Assembly (NCBI GenBank): GCA_030268105.1
Contig: BSDZ01000023.1
Location: 186,001 to 250,000 of the forward strand
Origin: Volvox africanus
Taxonomy: Eukaryota > Chlorophyta > Chlorophyceae > Chlamydomonadales > Volvocaceae
Direction: 5' to 3'
DNA: 64,000 nucleotides
Shown here: positions 53,201 through 62,948 of the stretch, in pieces
Numbering within the stretch: position 1 is the first letter of the stretch
How the letters are laid out: every line of letters starts with the position of its first letter
Position numbers and translations under genes: made by a program
The notes under the pieces: generated by a model
Seen by the model: the letters and a program-made list of their open reading frames with translations, nothing else
Told to the model about the DNA's origin: nothing
Database searches by the model: none

Positions 53201-54334
53201 CCGTTGCCTGTCTCAGATGCGCCTTGGGAAAGTGTTTCCATGGACTTCGTAGTCGTGCTGCCCAAAACTGAGGGGGGATATGATGCGGTGTTCGTAATGG
53301 TCGATCGCCTGACTAAGATGGTCCACCTAGCACCATGCACATCATCCTGCACGGCTGAACAAACTGCACGCTTGTTTTTCGACAATGTGGTTTGGTTACA
53401 CAGGGTTCCCAAAAATGTGATCTCGGACCGCGGTGGGCAGTTCACGTCTAAGTTTTGGGAAGTGCTCTGCAAGCTAGTTGGCATGCGTGTCAACCTGAGC
53501 ACAGCGTACCACCCGCAGACTGATGGTCAAACCAAATGCACAAACCGCACGTTGGGTGATATGTTGCGCAATTATGCTGGTCGCACACCACTCATTTGGG
53601 ATACATATTTGACTGCGGCAGAATTCGCGCTTAACAACGCTGTTAACCGCTCTACAGGCAAAAGTCCGTTCTTTCTTAACTACGGGTTTCATCCCGCGCT
53701 ACCCGTGTGGCGTGAGTTGGAAGTGAATGTGCCTGCTGCTAAACTTTTTGCCAAGTCTTTTATGTCCCGAATCACAGACGCGAAGTCGTGTTTGGACGCG
53801 GCGCAGCAACGAACGACGGAATACTACAACAAATCCAAGCAGGATGTGACGTTTTCAGAAGGGCAACTCGTGTTGCTAAGCACCAAGAACTTGCGTTCCT
53901 TGGCCGACGGATCCCGAAAACTCTTACCCCGCTGGATTGGTCCGTATCCTGTCATGCGCATGGTTGGGAATGTGGCTGTGGAGCTTGCATTGCCCGCTGA
54001 TATGACCATTCACCCCACGTTTCACGTATCGCTTGTCCGTCCTTATCGTGGTACGGAACCCGTCCCTGAGCCTGCTAACGCCCCCGCAGCGATCGAACCA
54101 GTTCCCGAGACCTGGATCGCTGGTAAACAGAAGTTTTACGATGTGGAGCGGGTGTTAGATTATCGCGTGCGTCGTGTGGGCCGACACCGACGTAAGCAGA
54201 CAGTACACGAGTACTTGGTCAAGTGGACAGGGTATACCAGCGAGCACAACTCATGGGAACCGGCACGCAACTTCTCGCAGGACATGAAGCCCCTGCTCGA
54301 GGAAGCCCGCAAACGTGCCATGCAAGCCCAATGA
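50295..54334 (+). pseudogene. Gypsy pol (PR-RT-RH-IN-chromodomain), frameshifted
   Basis: Aspartic protease (ALVDTGASDDF), RT (FVGKKDGTLRMCIDYRGLN, VVCYLDDILVYS), RNase H (EVVSDASIFGSGAVLL, TDHKPLTF), integrase and a C-terminal chromodomain (YDVERVLDYRV, EYLVKWTGYTSEHNSWEP). A frame change in a T run at about 52661-52666, inside RNase H, splits the frame (50295-52685 and 52664-54334). Integrase has two key changes: the zinc-finger segment reads HEDPLAGQPG, with Gln where the second His is expected, and DGQTKCTN has Lys where the catalytic Glu of D,D-35-E is expected. The element is therefore very likely unable to integrate by itself. Confidence 0.92.
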
Positions 54335-54393
54335 CCCTTGCAGTCGATGCTGTATGAAGCAGCGAGGACGCTGCATACGGGAGGGGGGATAAT

Positions 54394-55226
54394 TGTTGTG
54401 CTACGGTTCGTTTCCCGCCGATGTGTAGGTCGATGCGACCCTGCAAGGCGAAGTGTTATCTTGATGAACGCATGAATGATTATTGCATATGAATGAACCT
54501 GCATGATATAGATGTATTCGCATACATTTATATATGCATTTGGCATGTTATCACTATCCATCGCGACATCGCATCATGGCAAATCTGCCTAGCATGCATG
54601 AAATACCGAATCATTGAAGTGCGCATTATGCTCGTGCTATGGAACGATAAGTAATATTATTTGATATAATATTACTTCATTACAGCACACGTTGAGAGCG
54701 CCGCACTCGTCGCGATGCATGCCTTGCAACCGAATATCGTTATTCGGACCCTTGCATCATGCGAATGCCGGAAAGGCTTATACGTTGTTATACATGGACA
54801 TCACCTATACGCAGTAGGGTTGTCACACTTAGGATCGGCCTCCTAGTGTGAATCGTACGGCATCGCGATGCTACGAGTATAACAGATGCGAGGACGGCTA
54901 AGCAAGACAAGATATTCGATACCGGAGAACACTCGTGTGTTCTACATTATTATTGCTATACGCTATTCTACTTAGCCCGAGCTAAGCCTAAACTTCGCTA
55001 TTCACCGCTGCGTGATGATTGCTTGCTTCCGGCGCTGACGGTGATTACATCCATTGCACCGCTTCGATCTGTAAGACTGTAAGTTATATCTCTTCTTGTT
55101 TGAAGTCTTCCGCTGTCTCTGTTTGCTCACGCTTGCCTTGCTGTACTTGCAAGTGCTTGCGCATGGGTGTCGCAAGCCTTCAGACGCGCAGATACTGATG
55201 AGCAAACACGAAGGAGAGGTACAACA
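54394..55226 (+). repeat. Gypsy 3' LTR
   Basis: 833 bp, partner of 47624-48456. It is preceded by a purine tract at about 54380-54390. Confidence 0.95.
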
Positions 55227-55256
55227 AGCAAAGCGCCCGGCCCCTCGCGGACCGTA

Positions 55257-58200
55257 TTACCTAATACTGACAATCTTTCGTATATGAGTGTTGCTCATTC
55301 TCAACATGCACTTCTTAAATTTTATCTCTCCAAGTGCCTTGGTTAGCACATCTGCTACCATATCCTCCGTCGAACAGTGCGATAAGGCAACTTCCTTCCG
55401 CAGGACTCGTTCCCGCATTAGATGATGTTGCACGTCAATGTGCTTAGAACGAACCGACATTATCGGGTTGTTCCCAGGGCTCATTGATCCCTCCGAATCC
55501 GTTCGAATCTCAATAGCCCGTATCCCCAGACCCAAGTCTCTGGTCAGCTTGCGAAGCCAAAGTGCCTCCCGCACTGCAGCTGCCGTGGCCTGGTACTCTG
55601 CCTCCACTGTTGAAGCTGCCGACGTGCGCTGCAATTGGCTGTTCCACCTGATAGCTGCGCCGTTTAGCAAGAATACGTATCCAGTTGTGGACCTCCGAGT
55701 GGCTGGATCTCCAGCCCAGTAGGAATCACTGTAGCCCACCATGGCAAGATCGCCATCTCCGTCAAAGCATAATGCAAGTTCCTTGGTACCCGCCAGGTAT
55801 CGCAGCACCCCCAAAGCCAAGCCCACGTGAACCTTAGATGGATTGCCCATGAAGCGCGCCAGAACGCTCATTGCCTGCACGATATCCGGTCTTGTGCTTG
55901 TTGCCAGGTAGTTCAATTCGCCAACAAGCACCCTGTACTTGATGTTGTCTACAAGCTCCTTGTTGTTGTCTTCTGCTGGCAGAGCACTAGTACCAGGAGG
56001 TAGTGCGGTCTTTCAAGGCTTTGCATTGACGAGTTGATGTTGCTGCAGCAGCTCCTCAACGTAGTGCCGCTGCGATAGTTTTACCTCCCCGTGCACTCCC
56101 CGGCTGATCTCCATGCCCAGGAAAACTTTTGCCTCTCCAAAATCTCAAATCTTGAAGGCTTGTCCGATTTCTGTTTTCACTCTCCTGATGATTGCCTCGT
56201 CTTCTGAGGTGATGATGATGTCATCCACGTGCACCAGCAGGTAGACGATCTCCTTCTCGTCTTTTTTTATGAACAGTGCTGGGTCCGCTACTGACGGTTT
56301 GAACCCCAGCTTGTCCAGCTCCGCCGCTAGCTTCATATACCAGCAGCGTGGGGCCTGTTTCAGCCCGTATATTGAGCGTAGAAGCCTGCACGCCTGCTCT
56401 GGATCTGCTGACTCGTAACCAGGCGGCTGCTGCATCCAGAGCTCCTCCTCTAGCTCCCCGTTCAGGAAAGCTGTTGAAACGTCTAGCTGATGGATCGGCA
56501 TTGCTTTAGCCGCAGCCACCGCCAGGAGCATACGAAGTGAAGCAAAATGCGAGGTTGGAGCAAAGAGCTCCCCATAATCAATCCCCGCCTGCTGCTCGTA
56601 GCCCTTTGCCACCAAACGTGCCTTGTAGCGCTCGATCTCGCCATCCTCTGCATGTTTGACCTTATACACCCACCGACAAGGCAGAACCCGCGCACCAGTT
56701 GGTGGTTTTGCTAGCTCCCAGGTCCCGTTTGTGAGCTGTGCTGAGACTTCCTCATCCATGGCACTTCTCCACTCCTCAGCATATGGGCCGTCAGTGGCCT
56801 CCTGGTATGAAGCTGGCTCTGGTACTTCTTCCTTGATTGCAGCATTGATCTGCCCGAACGTGACCCTTCCGTTGGGCTCATGCCTCCATTCAATCAGTCG
56901 CTTTCGCTCAGCGATGTTCCTGCATATTGACGTCTGCACCGTCGTTGTTGTGATTTTGCTGCTGCACCGGCCCTTCGCCTGTCATAGCGTCTCCACCATT
57001 GCCTCCGTGGGACTGTGCTGTATTTTGCATCCGGGAAACTGTGCTGCTGGTATGCCTCCGTGCCTCTGTGGCGCCGCTGTCTGGCCGCTGCTGGTGGATG
57101 CACCATGGTTCACTTCAGCAGCTCCCTGGTCCATGTCGGTGTTGACCGGCGTATCTCCACCACCCCCTGGCGACGGAACGCTGCCAGACTCCTCGACATC
57201 CTCCTCGTCGGAATCCTCATAGTGATCTCCAACTGTGGACTCGTCGAACTTGACTATCGAGTGGGTGCTGATGAGATTGTTGATCAAGATGCGGTACTGC
57301 CTCCCTTGCTTGTATCCAACCAGCACTCCTTTTTTACTTACGGGTTGCAGCTTGTTCTGCTTCTCCTTCGGCATGTGTGCATATGCGGTACTGCCGAAAA
57401 CTCTCAGATGGCTTATGTCCGGCTTCACCCCCATGAACGCCTCATCGGGCGTTACTGATGCCCCCACGACCGGCGAAATGTTGCGCAAAAGGTTCACCGT
57501 AGCCATGGCGTCTGCCCAGAGCTTCTGCGGTAGTCCTGACTCCACCAGCATTGCCCGGGTCTTCTCCAATAGGGTCCTGTTGAGGCGCTCCGCCGCCCCA
57601 TTCTGCTCCGGCAAATACCCAACGGTCGTACCATGGATAATCCCTTTTTCGCCGAAGTAGGCGCTCATGGCTGAGTTAAGGAACTCGGTCCCACGATCCG
57701 TGCATGCCTCCTTCACGCAACGGCCAGTCATATTCTCCAGCGCCTAGATCATTGTCTTGACCTTCTTTCGAACTGCGTCCTTGGTCTCTGTGAACGCAAC
57801 AGTAGAAAATCCCGTGCAGTCGTCCAGCAGTGTAGTAACGTACCAGGATCCACCTATCGAAGTCTCGGGCATAGGTCCACAGACGTCCAGGTGTATCAGG
57901 TTCAGAGGTTTCGCCGCCTTGTGCCCAGTGGACGGGAATGGTCCACGTGTCTGCTTTGCATGAATGCAGGGCTTGCAGATCCGCGACCTGGCTGCTTCCA
58001 GACTCGCGCGATCCAAGTCCATGCCGGTTACCATGTGTTCCCGGCACATACGTTCCAGGCTCTTGTAGCCCAGATGCCCCAAGCGCCGATGCCACAGCAC
58101 TGCCTTCGAGCCTTCTGACCCGACCGCTGCACATGAGCAGCCTTTCTTGGCGAACAACATAGAGGCGTCCCACCTTGTCTGCACGTAGGATCGTCCTCCC

Positions 58201-58605
58201 CTTTGCTTGTACGAGTGCTTTGTTGTGGCCCAGCTGAATGGTGGCGCCACACTCATCAAAGATCCCTGCTGAGATCAACTTCACTGTCGCCTTGGGCACC
58301 ACATAGACGTTCTTGAGCTCAATTTGCAGCCCCTTGACGGTGTTACTCCACATGGTGTAACGGCCCACGTGGGTCGGCTTATACCTGGAGCCATCGTAGC
58401 CAACCACCGTGAACATTTCTTCTGGCTGCACAGCTCTCACGTCCTCCAGCTCTGACGCGTCGTAGGTGATATGCCATTCTGACGCTGAGTCCAGGTGCCA
58501 GGCGTTCGACCGCGACTCGTTTCCAACTGCATACACCATTTTTGTGGGCTCCTTGCACTGAAGGTTGCCCCCGCCGCGTCCATAGTTTTGCTGTTGGTCT
58601 TGCAT
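55257..58605 (-). pseudogene. Copia pol (protease, integrase, RT, RNase H), multiply broken
   Basis: In coding order: protease-like WHLDSASEWHIT, GAG-pre-integrase LWHRRLGHLGYKSLERM, integrase core (HLDVCGPM, TDRGTEFLNSAM, YLPEQNGAAERLNRTLLEK), RT (RWVYKVKHAEDGEIERYKAR, QLDVSTAFLNGELEEELWMQ, LLVHVDDIIIT) and RNase H (YSDSYWAGDPATRRSTTGYV, STVEAEYQATAAAVREALWL). In-frame stops lie at 57744 (TAG), 56982 (TGA), 56145 (TGA) and 56013-56015 (TGA). Frame changes occur near 58150 and at the gag-pol junction. Most stops are explained by C-to-T change of CGA or CAG codons. Confidence 0.92.
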
Positions 58606-59563
58606 ACTCCGATAAAATGCCCTGGCTTGCCGCAGTAATGACAGATAGTGTTTGACTTACTCCTCTGCTTACTTTGTTGATTACGGCCTGTAGAGCTTGC
58701 GTTGCCACCACTTCGGTGTATGCGGATGATGACTCCCTGTTGTCATCGTCCGGTATCACATACACCATGAGTCACGCGACCAAGAAGTCCAGCTCTCCTT
58801 CACGCATTGTCAGGGCTGTTGTTACCACATGATACTTGCTCGGAAGTCCCTTGATGACAATTGTAGAGAGCTCCGTGTCTGCGACTACGTGTCCCACATC
58901 CAGCAAGTCCGACTGTAGCTGTCGCGCGCGGCTGATACATATTGGCAGCTCCTCTCCATTAGCCATTTTAAAGTCACTTAGCTCCTGTCGTAGTGCTACC
59001 TTTCTCGTGTTGCAGGTTGATGCGAACGTAGCCGCCAAAGCGTCCCAGGCGGCCTTCACATTTGCCGCCCGAACAATTGTTTGTGTTGTGATATTCGGTC
59101 AGACATCTTCATGTGTTCATTGGTTGAACGCATTGTCAGGAACGTACTGCGGCTGAATTTCAAATGTGAAGGGTCTTATGTACGATCCTTCACCAAGTCG
59201 CTACTTATTCCCCGAAGCTGACTTGCTTCTTTAGCTGTTTGTAACGATCTATTGCTTGCCCGGACTTTGGAGTGTCCTTGTGGCTGGAGGCATAGTGGCA
59301 GCTCGCTTGTCCAGCTTGTGCTAAACTGGACCTTCCTCAGCTGTTGCGACGACAGTTTTCACAACAGTTTGGAGGTGGTGGTTTTTAACGTTCTTTGCCA
59401 TCACACTCTTGACCTTGTCGGAGATGATGGCATCCGCCTCTGCAATTGGTGCTTGTAGCAGGGCGCGACTGTATCCAAGCTCCGCGCACAACAATTGGAA
59501 TCGTAGTTTCCAAGTTGAGTAGTTGTGTAGGTCCAGCGGCTCGTCCAGCCTATCCTTTCCCAT
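58602..59563 (-). pseudogene. Copia gag remnant
   Basis: Starts MGKDRLDEPLDLHNYSTWKL, a typical copia gag opening (LDL-NYSTWK). It continues in broken frames with AAWDALAATFAS, RQLQSDLLDVGHV and VIKGLPSKYHVVTTAL, and ends in a perfect CCHC zinc knuckle (CHYCGKPGHFIGVC, 58602-58643). Stops fall near 59321 (TAG) and 58772 (TGA), and there are frame changes before the knuckle. Confidence 0.85.
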
Positions 59564-59637
59564 TGTGAAGACCTATGAACGCGAAGATCAACACTAGAAT
59601 GGGCAAAAGATGTCAGGCTCCGCGGTCAACGATGACC

Positions 59638-59650
59638 GGGGCTCATAACC
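59638..59650 (-). promoter_or_regulatory. Copia primer-binding site (initiator tRNA-Met half)
   Basis: Immediately inside the 5' LTR, on the minus strand, is GGTTATGAGCCCC. Its complement, GGGGCTCATAACC, is the anticodon arm of an initiator methionine tRNA (CAT anticodon in CTCATAA), not a tRNA 3' end. Drosophila copia and yeast Ty5 are known to prime from a cleaved initiator tRNA in this way. Confidence 0.8.
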
Positions 59651-59893
59651 TATTGAGACGTAGACTATCAGACATTAGGAAGCCTGACGTAATAACGAGA
59701 AAGTATACGTTACATATTATCTGATAGTAAAGAAGTCCGAATAGTTCGTTCTGGAGTCGGCACATATACTTGCGCGTATAGCACTACAAACAGTACGATC
59801 GCGGGTCGATAGCTTACCGCCGAGTACAGCTACAACAGCGGGATTGTTGCTAGTATGGATCGCTATATCCAACTGATATACCATTTCATAACA
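59651..59893 (-). repeat. Copia 5' LTR (243 bp)
   Basis: Partner of 47006-47228, starting TGTTATGAAATGG on the minus strand. The 5-bp duplication ATGAC follows at 59894-59898. Confidence 0.93.
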
Positions 59894-59898
59894 ATGAC

Positions 59899-62397
59899 GC
59901 ACGCTCTTGAAGCGCTATGGTGTAGGAATGCGAGACTGGATTAGGTGGAGGACGCTAGTTTACCTTCCAGTATCCGACGCTCCAATATTTCACCCACATA
60001 CATATTCTACAAATATGGATGGCGTTCGAATGAGATAGACATGTTGGCACAGATGCATTCAGTACAGCAGTGCGGCAAGGGCGGGCCTCGCTTGGCAGCT
60101 CGGCAGGTATGCTGCATGCATCGAGCGACTAACTACTGTAAAAGTCTGTAAAAGTCTAACCGGCCACATCGACGCACGTGTTGGACTTTTGTCCGTTGCA
60201 GCGCGCAACCAGCAAGCGATTAAGGTTGGGCTTCAAATAAATAGAGGTTACTTAGGTACGTATTTAATCATGTGGCTGCTGTAAACGGCCACGTTACGTT
60301 ACGTTATGTTGCGATTTGCCTCAGCCAGCGTGCAGCAACGAATCGTTCCCGACTTGCGTGCTGACTAAACCTACGTACCCGATTATACATAATACATCGA
60401 ATACGCATGCGATTTACGAATCCAGTCTCAACCGCAGCCGCAGCCCCATTTACGAATGCAGCCTCAGCAAGATTCTTGCGACATACATTGTGCACATCAG
60501 AGCATCCACATTGAACTATTACATCGCCCATATCCACGGCATGTATGTTGGGCCCGTCATAAACATGTAGTGAAGTTGTAAGACAGTACAGCACTATGGC
60601 ACGTGCCCATAACCTAAAGAAAACGTGCTAATAAAAACGTACATCCGTACAGCATCTCGATCGGCAGCGATCAACTATTACTCCGATCCGACATCGATCT
60701 GATCGTCCTGATCGTCAGATTGATAATGATGATCTGAGCCCAGCATTTATTTCTAGTTCAATCCCGCCAGACGGCGTGCTGCAGTAGTATTAGCGTCATC
60801 GTGGGTCATCTGACCTGAACAAGGAACTATAGTGATGTGGTCCTGTGATGTCTCCCAACGAATTCCGTATGACCACTGCTGGTGCTTCAATCACCCTTTT
60901 TAAGAGCTATATATGACGGATAATATGGGGGGGGCGACATGGCATGGCGTAGAGAACCCACGCACATACAGTCACGATTAGTGATGGCGTGTGCCTGCAG
61001 CACGCAGCCTGCAGCATGAGTGCCCGAGGCGTGCCGTACAGCAGATGGGGGAAGAGTGCACGCGGCTGTCGTTCAGTACAGCACACAACACACAAACTAC
61101 GTGTGAGCCAATAAAGTACGTGTTGAAAGCAAATATCCAGCAACTAACATTCCAGGACGTACAACTGTGTTGTTACCTAATACCACTGATTGAAGCAAAT
61201 ATTCGATCCACATACACTTGAGTGCACACGCATACGGCATATGTTTATTTCTTATTTTCTTGATTTTCCAGTCACTCCCCTGATGCTCCAAATACAGGAT
61301 CGCATATATATTACCAGCATGCGTACGAAACAGTACAAACTTATGAGGGCCATCTTGAGCCCTGCGTGGTCGCTCAGGCAAAAATAAAACGAAATCTTCG
61401 GTCCCAAACAACGGCTAAAAATGGTAACACAGTTCGATAGATGACTCACGTGTGCTCGCTGCCTTCCAGCATATACAGACAATTATTCTTATCTTGCTTG
61501 CTTGCTAGCTACTTATGCATCGGCACATATTGCATGTAGGTACATGCGTATGTAGTTGTACACACATACATATCAACACGCATGGTGGAATGAAGATTTT
61601 GACATAGCGAGGTGTATACTGTATGGTATAAGCCTGCATATGCATGTCGTTGTTTGCTAATGATTGTTTGATAGATCCATCCAGCGTGCCGCATTATGCT
61701 CCAGGATCAGCTGCAACATACAAATATTATTAGCCCATGGCTACCTTCAATGAAGGGCGGGCGGAACGATGTGGAACCACATACACATCCTGCTCGCTTG
61801 GTCGCTCGCTACATACGCATCAAGGGATGGGAATTAACAAATCACGAAGAAAACGTTAGCTGTCCCGTCTGAACCACAATTATATTACTGTCTTTTTTGC
61901 CGCTGAAACGATCTTTTCCAGATACCACTTGCACTGTGACGGCGATGATAGTAATGCGCAGTTCTGCACTGCTGTGAGCTGCCTGGTGTCCCCATTCCAC
62001 AACAGATTGAATCCGCTATCAGTGAGCGCCACTGCAATATTATCTAAGGTTACGAAGTTCCACAAGCTGTTTGGAGGGAATGTGAAAGTGTCGATGTTGC
62101 ATTTTAACCTGGACAAATCAAGTGGAGAGCATATAATGAGTTACTATAAGACATCTAGGTAACAACCAGGAAGCTAGCTAGTCTGAGACCAGTGCATGCA
62201 TGTATGGAATCAATACCACGAGCGATGTCGAACGGACAAACTGCGCTGATGATACGTACACACATCAAGTAATGAATTAGAAGCATGCAGAGATTGAACT
62301 TACGTGCATAAATATGATATATACACGCAAAAACTTATATATATATATGTATATATACGTGTGTGTGTGAGTAATAATGTTGAAATGTACACTACCG
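59899..62397. other. Region without a supportable gene
   Basis: About 2.5 kb. One stretch at 61920-62160 (plus) after a CTTTTCCAG acceptor-like site gives an open segment with CDGDDSNAQFCTAVSCLVS, but no family is recognised and no partner exon was found. The rest shows nothing interpretable. Confidence 0.45.
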
Positions 62398-62598
62398 GGT
62401 ATTAGGAAGCCTGACGTTATTACGAGAAAGTAGCGTTACAAAGTATCCGATAGACAACGAAGACTTAATAGTTCGGTTCGAAGTTGGATCAAATAATCGC
62501 GCGTATAGCACTACAGATGGGACGCTGCCGAGTACTACAATAACACGATTGTTGCTAGAACGGATCGCTATAAATCCCAACTGATACATCATTTGATA
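62398..62598 (-). repeat. Diverged copia LTR (solo or fragment)
   Basis: On the minus strand it runs parallel to the copia LTR: ATGTATCAGTTGGGAT, AGCGATCC, AGCAACAATC, GTAGTGCTATACGCGCG, CTTTCTCGTAATAACG and TCAGGCTTCCTAAT. Estimated identity is about 70 percent. No internal copia coding is adjacent, so it is a solo LTR or remnant. Confidence 0.8.
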
Positions 62599-62767
62599 AA
62601 AGAATAAGTTCGCAATATTTATAACGATTGCCTGTATTCAATGGTTGACTCCCCATGAATGTATGTGATGCATTATCATTACGCGTACATACGAATGGTG
62701 TTACAATTCTTTGATTCTGATAAGTCTAATATGACAGTCCGACCAGGGACCGGTCGCCTGCTTATTT

Positions 62768-62948
62768 CAATAGGTTATGAGCCCCGAGTGCATGTACACG
62801 GATGGCTGAGAGGTCGTCGATTCGATTCCCGCTGACTGTTGATCAGGGCAGAGTGGCCGGGACGAGGCCCTAACATGACTGCCTGCCAAGGAGTACATAC
62901 GTGAGAATCCACGAATCGTGGAGGGCGCTTTGCTGACTTCAGCAACAA
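62768..62948 (+). repeat. tRNA-like module plus copia-end sequence, plus strand
   Basis: Begins CAATA-GGTTATGAGCCCCGA (the copia LTR end and primer site). It continues with TGGCTGAGAGG and TCGATTCGATTCCCGC (A- and B-box-like) and ends GGGCGCTTTGCTGACTTCA. The same blocks in the same order occur on the minus strand at 47608-47380. Probably a small non-autonomous retroelement or SINE-like family. Confidence 0.55.

Larger units (their letters stand above)
47624..55226 (+). mobile_element. Full-length Ty3/gypsy retrotransposon (chromovirus)
   Basis: 7603-bp plus-strand element inserted in the 3' region of the copia element. LTRs 47624-48456 and 54394-55226 are both exactly 833 bp, start TGTT and end ACAACA. 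A perfect 5-bp target duplication AGCAA lies at 47619-47623 and 55227-55231. A primer-binding site TGGTATCGAGAC (48460-48471) follows the left LTR and a purine tract GGGAGGGGGGAT precedes the right one. Domain order is gag, protease, RT, RNase H, integrase, chromodomain. Coding is broken at several points, so it is defective. Confidence 0.97.
47006..59893 (-). mobile_element. Ty1/copia LTR retrotransposon, interrupted by a gypsy element
   Basis: Minus-strand element. Its LTRs lie at 59651-59893 (5') and 47006-47228 (3'), starting TGTTATG and ending CTCAATA. A perfect 5-bp target-site duplication ATGAC sits at 47001-47005 and 59894-59898. Removing the nested gypsy insertion (47624-55226 plus one AGCAA) leaves about 5.3 kb. 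The order of domains (gag, protease, integrase, RT, RNase H) is that of Ty1/copia. It resembles in kind the Osser element known from Volvox carteri; no sequence comparison was possible. Confidence 0.93.

Noticed and set aside
61920..62162. Exon of a pherophorin-like gene
   Set aside because: A few Cys and Ser-rich phrases recall the family, but the conserved exon ends, phases and motifs seen in the two real pherophorins are absent.
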